Position numbers and translations under genes: made by a program. Below are positions 1 through 8,504 of a stretch of DNA of 64,000 bases, one piece after another. Numbering within the stretch: position 1 is the first letter of the stretch; every line of letters starts with the position of its first letter. The notes under the pieces were generated by a model. It worked only from the letters and a program-made list of their open reading frames with translations. It had not been told where the DNA came from and ran no database searches. Origin of the DNA: Bdellovibrionales bacterium (GTDB lineage: Bacteria; Bdellovibrionota; UBA1018); assembly GCA_016786465.1 (NCBI GenBank), contig JAEUWC010000002.1, forward strand, positions 124,001 through 188,000. The letters run 5' to 3'.

Positions 1-560
1 TCAGCGGTTGAAATGAATAGAAAACCTTTGACCTGAATCCCAAAGTCTTTCAGGTGAATTTGGGTGCTTAGACGAACGTAGCCGTCATGAATTTCAAACG
101 GTATCCGAGAAACCTTTTTCGAAACGCCATGAATCGTCCACGTCCCGTCGGCAAGGTACCTGCCTGATTCTTTCGCGGGTGAAACTTGATCTAAGGAAAA
201 TACAATTTCCGGATAAGCAATCGAATCGGGGCCTTCTTTTGGCAATTGATCGTCGCTTGTACAAACATGAGATTTTGGAAACGCGGACTTTGAATAGTCA
301 ACGCCCATGGATTCTAAAAAATGGCACTTCAGTTTTCGATCTGAAATTTCAGCGTCTTCCAGTTTGACCTTAAATTGGCCTTTCCAGGTGAACGGATCTT
401 GAGTCCCGGAAATTTGCTTACTGATGGTCGAGAAAGTTCCTTCGTGCGTTCCCAGGGTGTAGCCAATTTTAAATCGAACCCAGGTATTGGAAGAAGCGAA
501 GGATATGTTCGCTAAATACATGAAAGCGATAGGGGTGATCGCAAAACGGAAATTCGACAT
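1..560 (-). CDS. YceI-like exported protein, C-terminal end cut by window edge
   Basis: Translating the reverse strand from the ATG at 560 gives at least 186 open residues that run off the left edge. The start is a signal peptide (MSNFRFAITPIAFMYLANIS, then FA-S). The body has the YceI layout: a strand-rich lipocalin-like barrel with V/I-R-F-K-I, a central EIVFSLDQV segment and the late DGTWTIHGVSKKV stretch, where YceI proteins read G.LTIHGVTKPV. YceI proteins are about 190 residues long and bind isoprenoid or amphiphilic ligands in the periplasm, so only a few residues are missing. Two cysteines near the middle could form a disulfide. Nothing further about its partners is visible. Confidence 0.72.
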   Translation of the reverse strand, partial: MSNFRFAITPIAFMYLANISFASSNTWVRFKIGYTLGTHEGTFSTISKQISGTQDPFTWKGQFKVKLEDAEISDRKLKCHFLESMGVDYSKSAFPKSHVCTSDDQLPKEGPDSIAYPEIVFSLDQVSPAKESGRYLADGTWTIHGVSKKVSRIPFEIHDGYVRLSTQIHLKDFGIQVKGFLFISTA

Positions 561-671
561 ATCGGGAAAGTGAAGCGCATGGGTGCCCTGAAGTCAAGGC
601 GGCGGGCCATGACCAAAGTAAAATGTGATAATCACTTGCGTAGGCGCCGATAGAAATTCTAGACTGCGCCC

Positions 672-1298
672 ATGATGCAAAGTTCGAATTCTGTTTTGTC
701 TGCTGAAGCAAAGAAGGCACTGGCGCGACTTGAAGAAGGAAATCGACGTTTCGTTTCCGACCTTCGGTCCGTCGAATCGATGATCAGTCGCGCGAAGATG
801 GCCGAACTGGCTGAAAAAGGGCAGTTTCCGTTTGCCATCGTTTTGACCTGTTCCGATTCAAGAAGTCCGGTGGAATTGATTTTTGACCAAGGTGTTGGCG
901 AACTTTTCGTGGTTCGTGTTGCTGGCAATGTCGTGGCCCCAAGTTTGATCGCCAGCATCGAGTTCGCAGCCACGCAGTTTGGTTCATGTTTAGTCCTAGT
1001 TTTGGGACACACCAAGTGCGGTGCGATCGGTGCTGCAATTCAGAACGTGAAGAACCCCGGAGTACCGCTACCTTCCGTGAACCTAGAAGACCTGCTTCAA
1101 CGTATTCGCCCTTCCGTTCGCGATTCAAACGGCAACGTGATCGCCGATATGGGGATCGCTATTGCGAATAACGTCAGAAACAGCATTGCGACGCTTCGCA
1201 GCCAAAGTCAGATTTTGACAAAATTGGAATCAGAAGGAAAAATCGGTTTTGTCGGGGGCGTGCTTGATATTTCCAATGGAAAAGTCGATTTTATTTGA
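672..1298 (+). CDS. Beta-class carbonic anhydrase
   Basis: This 208-residue protein should interconvert CO2 and bicarbonate in the cytoplasm. The zinc ligands and catalytic pair of the beta class are visible: Cys60 with the dyad Asp62/Arg64 in CSDSR, then His113 and Cys116 in HTKCGA. The N-terminal stretch LARLEEGNRRFV is typical of the family, and the length is normal. A second ATG directly follows the first. The DUF1275 membrane protein gene begins 25 bases downstream on the same strand, so the two are probably co-transcribed. Family assignment is secure; which pathway uses the bicarbonate cannot be told from here. Confidence 0.93.
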   Translation: MMQSSNSVLSAEAKKALARLEEGNRRFVSDLRSVESMISRAKMAELAEKGQFPFAIVLTCSDSRSPVELIFDQGVGELFVVRVAGNVVAPSLIASIEFAATQFGSCLVLVLGHTKCGAIGAAIQNVKNPGVPLPSVNLEDLLQRIRPSVRDSNGNVIADMGIAIANNVRNSIATLRSQSQILTKLESEGKIGFVGGVLDISNGKVDFI

Positions 1299-1323
1299 TC
1301 GGCATACAGGGGCAAAAATCTAA

Positions 1324-2067
1324 GTGTATCGTCTGGATCGAAAAGAATTTCTTGAGCCTGAGAAAATCGCACTTTGGACTTTGCTGGGCTTCCAGGCGGG
1401 CTTTATCAACGCCTTCGGCTTTTTCGCATCTGGACGCTACGTTTCGCACGTGACGGGTGTCGGTACTCAGATCGGTGCGGCGCTTGCCGCACATCATGAA
1501 GAATTCGCTTACGAACTTTTAGGTTTCCCACTTTTCTTTATCAGCGGCGCTGCCTTGAACGGCGTTTTGACCATCGCAAGGATCGAGAAAAAGCAAAGGC
1601 CGCACTTTGACTGGGTACTGGCTTTGATCGCGATTCTTTTGGGCGCCGTTGTATTGGGCGGCAACGAAGGATTTTTTGGCCAGTTCGGCGAGGAATTAGT
1701 AGGCGTCCGTGATTTTGCGCTTCTGTTTTTGCTGACGTTCATCTGCGGATTGCAAAACGGTTGCTTCGCCGTAATGACCAAGGGGCAGATTCGAACGACC
1801 CACCTGACGGGAATCAGCACAGATATCGGAACCGACGCTGCAAGGCTATGGTTTGGGAAACTGGACCGTCAAGAACTTAAGTTAACCCGTAAGACCAATT
1901 TTTCCAGGGTAATGACCTTTCTGGGCTTCACGATGGGGTCGATTATTTCCGCCCGATTCGGCGTGAAATTTCAGTTTGTAGCGATGCTTGTTCCGCTGGC
2001 GTCGTCGATTTTGGTTTTTCTTTGGGTCAGGAAAATCAGTCTGTACCTAGACCAGCGGGGGTATTAA
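1324..2067 (+). CDS. DUF1275 (YoaK-type) integral membrane protein
   Basis: This 247-residue hydrophobic protein has about six predicted membrane segments. The opening LLGFQAGFINAFGFF, followed by a glycine/threonine-rich stretch (SHVTGVGTQIG), and the later repeat of that pattern (TTHLTGISTDIG) match the DUF1275/YoaK family, which is of unknown transport or sensing function. Translation must begin at the GTG, because an in-frame TAA lies immediately upstream. It follows the carbonic anhydrase by 25 bases and probably shares its transcript, which hints at a CO2/bicarbonate or pH context, but that is only inference. Its end overlaps the end of the convergent barrel gene by four bases. Confidence 0.82.
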   Translation: MYRLDRKEFLEPEKIALWTLLGFQAGFINAFGFFASGRYVSHVTGVGTQIGAALAAHHEEFAYELLGFPLFFISGAALNGVLTIARIEKKQRPHFDWVLALIAILLGAVVLGGNEGFFGQFGEELVGVRDFALLFLLTFICGLQNGCFAVMTKGQIRTTHLTGISTDIGTDAARLWFGKLDRQELKLTRKTNFSRVMTFLGFTMGSIISARFGVKFQFVAMLVPLASSILVFLWVRKISLYLDQRGY

Positions 2068-2882
2068 AAAAGCCCCAAGTTCCTTTGTCCCATCCATTGG
2101 ATGAACAGCGCGAAAGTAATCGAATTTTTTAGGTGACTTGAATCATAGGTTCCTGCGCCCAGGGTTGTGTTCCATTTTCCAGAAAAGCGCGAAACATTGA
2201 CCATCAACGTTCGGTTCTGTGCGCCCGCATCGCCCGCATTTTGAAACTGCTGTCGATTCCAACTGGTCGTAACGGTCCAAGTCGGGTCGATCGTGTATCC
2301 AAGCATGACGGAAGTCGATTGAAGCCGATCTTGGGCGGCGGAACTGAAAAGCGAACTGGTTTCTTCCAAGAAAGGTCGTGAATCGGTTGAATTGTTGATC
2401 TGGTCCACGCGGGCTTGAAGAAGCACAAAGGCTCCCAATGCGCCGGCAAGGAATTGCCCCCGAACATAAGATCGCGAAAGGCCACCTTTGCACTGTTCGA
2501 TGATGCAATCATAGTTCGGGTTTTTTGAAAGCCGATGATGGACGCCGTATCCGGCAGCTAGGCCCAGAATTGAAATCGGAAAGAACTGAACTTCGGCAAA
2601 GGCGCGATTGGAAATTCCAATCGTTTGCACATTTCCCAAAACGCGAACGAAACCAAATTTCCAGTCCCCCAATTTTTTGGCCGGGCCGTTTTCGGGCAGC
2701 CATTCCATGGGGTTTGGCCCCCAAAGCAGCTTTCCGTACCCGACAGTTCCAAAAAAGGTTGCGCCCAGCGGGTAGCTGATGCCACCAAATCCAACCTGAT
2801 AGTCCAATTGGGTCGTAGCGTGGGCAGCTGGGGCCAATGCCAAGCCGGCAACCAGAAATAGAACATTTCGAATGGGATTCAT
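2064..2882 (-). CDS. Exported protein, probable small outer-membrane beta-barrel
   Basis: The 272-residue product starts with a clear signal peptide ([20 protein letters not shown], cut after AHA). The rest alternates hydrophobic and polar residues and is rich in Gly, Tyr, Trp and Phe, with the chain ending in an aromatic residue (NLGLF), as expected for an outer-membrane barrel. Two cysteines about residues 124-129 are close enough to pair. I recognise no family. Its ATG overlaps the TGA of folE by four bases, so it is translated from the folE transcript. No functional link to folate or pterin synthesis is apparent. Confidence 0.6.
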   Translation of the reverse strand: MNPIRNVLFLVAGLALAPAAHATTQLDYQVGFGGISYPLGATFFGTVGYGKLLWGPNPMEWLPENGPAKKLGDWKFGFVRVLGNVQTIGISNRAFAEVQFFPISILGLAAGYGVHHRLSKNPNYDCIIEQCKGGLSRSYVRGQFLAGALGAFVLLQARVDQINNSTDSRPFLEETSSLFSSAAQDRLQSTSVMLGYTIDPTWTVTTSWNRQQFQNAGDAGAQNRTLMVNVSRFSGKWNTTLGAGTYDSSHLKNSITFALFIQWMGQRNLGLF

Positions 2883-3517
2883 CTTTTGACTGAACCCAAT
2901 CCTCCAAGAAGGTGCAACAGTTCTTTTCGGGTGGTGGCGTCCGTTCGGAATACGCCCAGCATCGAACTGGTGATGGTGTAGCTATTTTGTTTTTCAACGC
3001 CACGCATCATCATGCATAGGTGGACGGCTTCGATGATGACGGCGACTCCCATGGCTCCTAAACGTTCCATCAAAGTTTCTGAAATCTGGGCAGTCAGTCG
3101 TTCTTGAACCTGAAGCCGGCGCGCAAAAGCGTCCACGATTCGGGGAATTTTGGATAACCCAATGATCTTTCCGTTGGGGATATAGGCCACGTGGGCTTTT
3201 CCCCAGAAAGGCAGCATGTGGTGTTCGCACATGGAAAAAAGTTCGATATCGCGAACGATGACTAGGTCACTGCTTTCTGCCTTGAAAAGCGCCTTTCCGA
3301 TGATTTGGTCAACATCGGTACGGTAGCCGGACGTCAGAAACTGCATGGCCTTGGCCACGCGTCGTGGGGTGTCTTTTAAGCCTTCGCGGGTCGTATCTTC
3401 ACCCAGCAAACGGATATTGGCCGCCGTATGGTTCATGATTGCTTCCAGATCCTTGCCTGAAAGCGGTGGGGGCGGGAAATCCAGGGTCGGTCCTTGCGGT
3501 CGTTTGCCTTTTTTCAT
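2879..3517 (-). CDS. folE: GTP cyclohydrolase I (FolE)
   Basis: This enzyme converts GTP to 7,8-dihydroneopterin triphosphate, the first step to tetrahydrofolate and related pterins. The 212 residues include the zinc ligands Cys97, His100 (in MCEHHMLPF) and Cys168, the Ser/Lys-Ile-Pro-R segment [14 protein letters not shown], and QERLT, all typical of type IA FolE. The N-terminal 20 residues (proline-rich) precede the conserved core. The gene overlaps the downstream barrel gene by four bases. Seventeen bases separate it from the divergent bfd-like gene, so the promoters of the two must overlap or lie inside coding sequence. Confidence 0.95.
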   Translation of the reverse strand: MKKGKRPQGPTLDFPPPPLSGKDLEAIMNHTAANIRLLGEDTTREGLKDTPRRVAKAMQFLTSGYRTDVDQIIGKALFKAESSDLVIVRDIELFSMCEHHMLPFWGKAHVAYIPNGKIIGLSKIPRIVDAFARRLQVQERLTAQISETLMERLGAMGVAVIIEAVHLCMMMRGVEKQNSYTITSSMLGVFRTDATTRKELLHLLGGLGSVKR

Positions 3518-3534
3518 AGACCTTTCTATACCCC

Positions 3535-3738
3535 ATGGGAGACGAATCTACAGACGAAACTGTGATCATCTGCTTTTGCTACAACGTCCGCAAAAAGCAG
3601 ATTCTAGAGGCGATCGCCCAGGGGGCGACGACTTTGGAAAAGATTCAAGACACCCTTTGCGCGTCAACGGGATGCGGGGGATGTGAAATGGACGTTCGAG
3701 AAATTTTAGCCCAGGACAAAAGCCTGGAAAAGAAATGA
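3535..3738 (+). CDS. Bfd-like [2Fe-2S] cluster protein
   Basis: This 67-residue protein matches the bacterioferritin-associated ferredoxin (Fer2_BFD) domain. It has C13-x-C15 near the start (ICFCYNV) and C47-x2-C50 (GCGGC), with the intervening helix [18 protein letters not shown]. Such domains bind one [2Fe-2S] cluster and either pass electrons to bacterioferritin or act as small Fe-S modules. No bacterioferritin gene is nearby. Instead the Fe-S carrier ATPase Mrp starts ten bases downstream, so a role in iron-sulfur assembly or transfer is the better contextual guess. The extra Cys42 is not part of the usual motif. Confidence 0.85.
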   Translation: MGDESTDETVIICFCYNVRKKQILEAIAQGATTLEKIQDTLCASTGCGGCEMDVREILAQDKSLEKK

Positions 3739-3748
3739 GAGGCCCCAA

Positions 3749-4852
3749 ATGCCCGCTAATTCTATGCATGAAGAAGTTTTGAACGCCCTTCGTAAAGTCG
3801 AAGATCCTGATCTGAAGCGCGACCTGGTCAGCTTGAACATGATTCAGGATCTGGAAATTCTAAATGGTCAGGTCAAACTTCGCGTGGTTCTGACAACACC
3901 GGCGTGCCCGATGAAAGCCAAGATCGAAGCTGACGTAAAAGCGGCCGTCTTGTCCGTTGAAGGAATCCAAAACGTCGAAGTAAAAATGGATTCCAGGCCG
4001 CGTGGATCCACGATTCAAGGATCAAATTCAATTCCCGGTGTCAGCCACATCATCGCCGTCAGCAGCGGCAAGGGCGGCGTGGGAAAAAGCACCGTCGCAG
4101 TGAACCTGGCCGTGTCGCTTGCGCGCGCAGGCGCGAAGGTCGGCATCTTGGATGCAGACGTTTATGGCCCGAACATTCCGACGATGATGGGAGTAACCGA
4201 AGGTCCCCAAATCGAAAATCATCCTACAAAGGGCGAATTATTTTTGCCGCCCACTTCACACGGCGTGAAAGTCATGTCGATGGGCTTTTTGATTCAAGGC
4301 GATCAGCCCTTGGTTTGGCGCGGGCCGATGCTTCACAACGTGGTCAGCCAGTTCTGCCACAAGGTGAATTGGGGAGAATTGGACTATTTGGTCGTCGATA
4401 TGCCTCCGGGCACGGGTGACGTTCAACTAAGCCTGGCGCAGCTGGTCCCAGTCACTGGAGCCGTTTTGGTTTCGACACCCCAAGAAGTGTCGATGCAGGA
4501 CGTTCGCAAGGCGTACCACATGTTTGAAAAAGTCCGCGTGCCGGTCATGGGATTTGTTGAAAACATGTCTTACTTTCAAGCGCCCGGATCCACGGAAAAA
4601 CATTACATCTTTGGAAAAGAAGGCGGACAGATCTTGGCCAAGAAATTCGGCGTGGATCTATTGGCTCAGATTCCGATTGAACAAACCGTTCGCGAAGGCG
4701 GCGACGAAGGTCGTCCGATTTCGGTTTCGCAAACGTCGTCAGATATCGCGACGAAGTTTGCGGATCTGGCCGGTCAGGTCGTTCGTAAAGTTTCGGTTCT
4801 AGCCAACCAGGCGATCGATCCTTCGCAGATCGTTCAAATTGGAAAGTTCTAG
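3749..4852 (+). CDS. mrp: Mrp/ApbC-family Fe-S cluster carrier ATPase
   Basis: This 367-residue cytoplasmic P-loop protein should carry and insert iron-sulfur clusters. Residues 5-80 form the MIP18/DUF59 domain with the TTPACPMK motif. The deviant Walker A SGKGGVGKST is at 106-115 and the Mrp signature LVVDMPPGTGD at about 214-224. The C-x-x-C that many Mrp/ApbC proteins carry after NMSYF is absent: residues 271-293 read ENMSYFQAPGST, then IFGKEGG. Cysteine-free versions occur in other bacterial groups, so this is probably a subfamily trait. GAGAGG-like purines precede the ATG. The bfd-like gene is ten bases upstream. Confidence 0.93.
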   Translation: MPANSMHEEVLNALRKVEDPDLKRDLVSLNMIQDLEILNGQVKLRVVLTTPACPMKAKIEADVKAAVLSVEGIQNVEVKMDSRPRGSTIQGSNSIPGVSHIIAVSSGKGGVGKSTVAVNLAVSLARAGAKVGILDADVYGPNIPTMMGVTEGPQIENHPTKGELFLPPTSHGVKVMSMGFLIQGDQPLVWRGPMLHNVVSQFCHKVNWGELDYLVVDMPPGTGDVQLSLAQLVPVTGAVLVSTPQEVSMQDVRKAYHMFEKVRVPVMGFVENMSYFQAPGSTEKHYIFGKEGGQILAKKFGVDLLAQIPIEQTVREGGDEGRPISVSQTSSDIATKFADLAGQVVRKVSVLANQAIDPSQIVQIGKF

Positions 4853-4868
4853 ATTTTCGATTTTCGAA

Positions 4869-6593
4869 TCAGGCGGCGTCTCGTTCTAGCTTCGTATCGG
4901 TTCGGTAGCGGGGTAGAACCACAATGAAACGCGTGTTTTCGCACTGATTATCAATCAAAAGCTGGCCGTTGTGGGCTTCGACGATTCCTTTGGCGATCGA
5001 CAAACCTAGGCCTGTGCCGCGGTTGGTGTCCTTGGTCGTGAAAAAAGGTTCCATGATCTTTTCTTGGATTGCGCGCGGGATTCCTTTTCCAGAATCCGTC
5101 ACCGAAAGGTGCATTTCGTCTTCGGTGACCTTCAGATCCACCTGGATCCATCGGTCGTCCAGCGTTTCAGTCGCATCGTGCGCATTGTTCAAAAGGTTCA
5201 AAAGAATTTGCCCAATTTGAACCGGACGGCAGTCAACCGTCCACCGTTCGTCGACATTTTCCGGCAAGCGAAGATCAATCCCATGTCCCTGAATTCTGGC
5301 CTGACAAAACGAAAGGGTGTCATCCAAGATGTCGCAGACTTTCGCGCGAATGACAGGGTCTTTTTCGCTGTCACGCGCAAATGCGCGAAGCCCCTTGATG
5401 ATCAAACTGATCCGATTTCCCGTTTGCCGAATCGATTCAGCGAAGGTCCGAATCTTTGCGGGATCGATGCGGCCTTCATCCAACCAATTCTGAATCTGCT
5501 GGGCGCGTCCGATGATCACGGTCAGCGGGTTATTGATTTCATGGGCAATGCCGCCTGCCATTTCACCTAAAGATGCCAAGCGAGCAGCCGCTTGATTGAC
5601 GACGCGTTCGTGTTCCAGTTCTTCCCGGTTTTTTCTGGATTCGTCGATATCCAGCGAAAGAAGGATTGCTCCGTTCATGGGAAAGTTCAGCCGGCGAAAG
5701 GTGATCAAGTGCCAACGGTTGCCGAATTCAGGGCCCAGCTGAATTTCGGTCGATGTTGTGTCCCGCGACGACCAAAGAAAGGATTGAACCGCAGATGCAA
5801 GCGTGGACCCCGGAAAGACTTCTCCGACCGGAAGATTGTGCCAGGACTTTCCGATAATCTGACTTTGCATGTTGTGATTCACTGAAACGATTTTGGAATC
5901 GGCCGAAAAAATCGCGACGTAACCGGGAACCGTATTCATGAAGACCTGCGAACGGTTCACTTCTTCCATTGCCATGAATCGATTGACTAATGATTGGCGT
6001 AGAACTTTGTTCTGAAAATACCCCTGATACGACATGATTGCGCTGTAGACCGCGATCAATCCCGCCAGGACCCAATAGGGGGCTTCGGTTCTAAAAAGAA
6101 GGGGTGTGATCGAACAGACGGCCAGGCCCACCTGAAACAAAAGCAGGCCGATCAGATTTCCGGCCATCGCCGTAGTCGCTGTAGCGCCGATTGCGGCACC
6201 GCAAACCAAAACCAATGTCGTGTGCGGATCCGAAATTCCCAAAACGATGCAATGAGCAGCTGCCAGATTTCCCCAAGCCATGGCCGTTGCAAATGCCAGG
6301 GTCGAAAGAATCTGGATCAAACCTCGATCGGTCGACTGTGAAGCCCGCGAAATGAAGAAGATCAGAACAGTCCTAAGGAACGAAAAAAACCCCACGGCAA
6401 TCGCCGAAAAGCGCACATAATTGCTGTCCAGCGCTTCTTTTGGGCAAAGAAGTAGGATCAGTAAAAGCGGCGCAAAGTGAAGCGGTCCAACCCAGCGGGT
6501 GCGCTTTAGGAATTCACGACCCATCTGGGTTTCAACCCAGTCAAAGGTGCGGCGGATCCTTTCAGAATTGGTGATTCGAGCAGTACCTGGCAT
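4869..6593 (-). CDS. Membrane histidine kinase with PAS domain (orphan)
   Basis: This 574-residue sensor kinase begins with about six or seven membrane segments (residues 35-190) that could themselves sense a signal. A PAS domain follows (about 215-318), then the HisKA helix with phospho-acceptor His351 in GGIAHEINNPL, and a HATPase domain with the N box (LLNLLNNAHDA), DSGKGIP and GTGLGLSIAKGI. All catalytic boxes look intact. No response regulator adjoins it, so the partner must be elsewhere or be one of the regulators in this window. It ends 16 bases from the convergent mrp gene. Confidence 0.9.
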   Translation of the reverse strand: MPGTARITNSERIRRTFDWVETQMGREFLKRTRWVGPLHFAPLLLILLLCPKEALDSNYVRFSAIAVGFFSFLRTVLIFFISRASQSTDRGLIQILSTLAFATAMAWGNLAAAHCIVLGISDPHTTLVLVCGAAIGATATTAMAGNLIGLLLFQVGLAVCSITPLLFRTEAPYWVLAGLIAVYSAIMSYQGYFQNKVLRQSLVNRFMAMEEVNRSQVFMNTVPGYVAIFSADSKIVSVNHNMQSQIIGKSWHNLPVGEVFPGSTLASAVQSFLWSSRDTTSTEIQLGPEFGNRWHLITFRRLNFPMNGAILLSLDIDESRKNREELEHERVVNQAAARLASLGEMAGGIAHEINNPLTVIIGRAQQIQNWLDEGRIDPAKIRTFAESIRQTGNRISLIIKGLRAFARDSEKDPVIRAKVCDILDDTLSFCQARIQGHGIDLRLPENVDERWTVDCRPVQIGQILLNLLNNAHDATETLDDRWIQVDLKVTEDEMHLSVTDSGKGIPRAIQEKIMEPFFTTKDTNRGTGLGLSIAKGIVEAHNGQLLIDNQCENTRFIVVLPRYRTDTKLERDAA

Positions 6594-6656
6594 CGAGTAT
6601 TGGCCTTCAGGTACGTTTCGGCATTTTTAGGACAGAAATCGAGGGTCTTAATACTT

Positions 6657-6682
6657 AAAAAAACCAGTTATTTCAGTGGTTT
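6657..6682 (-). terminator. Intrinsic terminator after the ferredoxin gene
   Basis: On the minus strand a six-base-pair stem (AAACCA/TGGTTT, arms 6677-6682 and 6661-6666) with a ten-base loop runs straight into seven T residues, five bases past the ferredoxin stop codon. The stem is short, so efficiency is uncertain. Confidence 0.55.
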
Positions 6683-6687
6683 GTCGC

Positions 6688-6915
6688 TTATTCGTTGCCA
6701 ATGGCTTCGACGGGGCAAGCTTCCATGGCAGCCTTGCTTCGCGCTTCTTCTTCTGGGGTTTCAGGCTGCTTATAAACGTAGCTGTAACCGTGCTCGTCGT
6801 TACGGGTGAAGTTATCGGGTGCTTCCGTTCGGCACGCATCGCAATCGATGCACTGATCATCTACAAAGTAACGCCCGGCGACGTTGTCGCCCCATTTTTT
6901 GCTTTTATCCGCCAT
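6688..6915 (-). CDS. Small single-cluster ferredoxin
   Basis: The frame stays open well upstream, but the ferredoxin starts at the ATG at 6915 (MADKSKKWGD) and has 75 residues. C22-x2-C25-x2-C28 followed by TEAPDNF, and Cys67 before Pro (EACPVEAI), describe a single [4Fe-4S] ferredoxin. The sequence between the clusters resembles the acidic, monocluster ferredoxins (COG1141) that accept electrons from dehydrogenases or feed P450s and desaturases. Acidic residues dominate. The gene stands alone, divergent from the phosphoesterase gene 78 bases away, and has a terminator behind it. No clear Shine-Dalgarno sequence precedes the ATG. Confidence 0.87.
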   Translation of the reverse strand: MADKSKKWGDNVAGRYFVDDQCIDCDACRTEAPDNFTRNDEHGYSYVYKQPETPEEEARSKAAMEACPVEAIGNE

Positions 6916-6993
6916 AACGCGGTCTTGCTTATCAGGTTGGCTGGGCGGGGTCCAGACTAGAAATAGGCCAGAATTGGCTTTAGTCTTGATGGG

Positions 6994-8115
6994 ATGGAGC
7001 ATTTTAAGATCATCGTCAGCGACTGCCACCTTTCGGCAGGCCGGGTTTTCGAGGGGCGGCAGAACCCCCACGAGGACTTTCATTTCGACGAAGAAATGAG
7101 TGATCTTTTCGAGCATTTTTCGACCGGACGGTACGGCGCAAAGCCTGACGGGACGCCCGTACCAGTCGAATTGATTATCAACGGAGACTTTCTGGATCCG
7201 TTGAATGTTCCGGTGGACGGAGAATTCGAAGACGCGGTCACCGAAGCCCTTTCGTTGAAAAAAGTGAAAGCGATTTTGGCAGCGCACCCCAGGGTCAGCG
7301 CTGCGATTCGAAGATTTGCTGCTTTACCTGGAAAAACAGTCACTTACTTGGTGGGGAACCACGACGCCGATCTTTTCTTTCCGCGCGTTCGCGAAGAAAT
7401 CACCCGCGCTTGGGACCCCGAAGGGCGCTACCCAAGCCCCAAGGTGAAACTTGAAGTCGAAAAGGATCGCCTGACTTATCCCGAAGGGGTCGAAATCCGG
7501 CACGGAAACCAGCTAGAAGCCGGAAGTCACCTGAACTTTGAAAAGCCGGTTTTGACGGATTTCTTGGATGAACCGGTTTTGAACCTGCCTTGGTCCAGCA
7601 TTTACGTTTTGAAAATCATCAACCGCATGAAGTGGGAACGCGAATACATCGACAAGATTCGCCCCGTGAAGGTCTATGTCTTTGTGGGCCTTCTTTTCGA
7701 TACCTGGTTCACGCTGCGCTTTGTGTTTTTGTCCGCATTTTACTTTATCAAAACGCGTTTTTCGTTCAGCCCGACCAAGCGATCCAGTTGGCAAACAACC
7801 CGAAACATTTTGAAGCAAGAAAGCCGTCTTTTCTTGGACCTTGAAGATGAAGCTCGCCAGATCTTGGACGAAAGGTCGGATCTGAAGACGATTATTTTCG
7901 GGCACACGCACAGGCCCATGAACAAGCTTTACGCCGATGGTAAGCAGTACATCAACACCGGCACTTGGACCAAAATGGTTCACCTGGATTTCCGTGGAAT
8001 CGGGCACCAAGTCCGCCGCACTTTCGCGTTCCTCCACTTTTTTGACGGCCAAGCAAGGTGCGAACTTCGTCAGTGGGTAGGGGAACATTCCCCTCACGCG
8101 CATTTTGATGTTTAG
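6994..8115 (+). CDS. Calcineurin-like metallophosphoesterase
   Basis: This 373-residue protein carries the dimetal phosphoesterase motifs in order: SDCH (residues 9-12), NGDFLD (about 62-67), GNHD (about 120-123), a later HGNQ, and GHTHRP (about 304-309). They sit in the order seen in LpxH-like UDP-2,3-diacylglucosamine hydrolases and related calcineurin-type enzymes. A hydrophobic insert at about 225-250 (VYVFVGLLFDTWFTLRFVFLSAFYF) could dip into the membrane, which favours a lipid-linked substrate. The substrate cannot be assigned from sequence alone. The ATG follows a GGGATGGAG-like purine run. The gene is divergent from the ferredoxin gene. Confidence 0.85.
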   Translation: MEHFKIIVSDCHLSAGRVFEGRQNPHEDFHFDEEMSDLFEHFSTGRYGAKPDGTPVPVELIINGDFLDPLNVPVDGEFEDAVTEALSLKKVKAILAAHPRVSAAIRRFAALPGKTVTYLVGNHDADLFFPRVREEITRAWDPEGRYPSPKVKLEVEKDRLTYPEGVEIRHGNQLEAGSHLNFEKPVLTDFLDEPVLNLPWSSIYVLKIINRMKWEREYIDKIRPVKVYVFVGLLFDTWFTLRFVFLSAFYFIKTRFSFSPTKRSSWQTTRNILKQESRLFLDLEDEARQILDERSDLKTIIFGHTHRPMNKLYADGKQYINTGTWTKMVHLDFRGIGHQVRRTFAFLHFFDGQARCELRQWVGEHSPHAHFDV

Positions 8116-8118
8116 CGG

Positions 8119-8394
8119 TTACGGATTTGGCTTCAAAGAATACGTCGACGAGGACTGGAAGCGGCTTGGTTCGATCTGATGCTGACACACAAAATCCTTG
8201 TGACTCAATTGCTTGACTTCATTTGATCGATAGTAAGGGTTCTTGATCAGAACCCCTTTGACGACCCTCCCTTGGATCTTGAAGTAACAGGGGGTCGGTT
8301 CTTTATCTTTTTCCTGCGCAAAGATCGAATTCGGCGGGTCCAGCCCCACAAGCAGAACTAAAGCCCTCGTCCAAAGAATGAGTGTCGTTTTCAC
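8119..8394 (-). CDS. Small exported protein of unknown function
   Basis: The frame opens at an ATG at 8415, but the GTG at 8394 is the better start. AGAGG lies eight bases before it, and the protein then begins with a regular signal peptide (VKTTLILWTRALVLLVGLD, then a likely cut after FAQ). The mature part is about 65 residues, basic, with two cysteines that could pair and a PYYRSNEVKQLSHKDFVC stretch. I recognise no family. The gene ends three bases from the stop of the convergent phosphoesterase gene. Confidence 0.5.
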   Translation of the reverse strand: MKTTLILWTRALVLLVGLDPPNSIFAQEKDKEPTPCYFKIQGRVVKGVLIKNPYYRSNEVKQLSHKDFVCQHQIEPSRFQSSSTYSLKPNP

Positions 8395-8425
8395 AATATA
8401 TGCCTCTGGAATCATCTTATCCGAG

Positions 8426-8441
8426 GACGAAAGTTTTCGTC
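8426..8441. repeat. Inverted repeat between divergent genes
   Basis: GACGAAAGTTTTCGTC has perfect seven-base arms around a two-base centre. It lies between the divergent starts of the small exported protein (8394) and the Hpt protein (8505), where an operator would be expected. No binding protein is implied by the sequence. Confidence 0.3.
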
Positions 8442-8504
8442 GACTTGTGTCTTTTTTGACCCCTTCCCATTAAGGAATGGAGTGTCATCGTCGATAAGAC
8501 GTTG

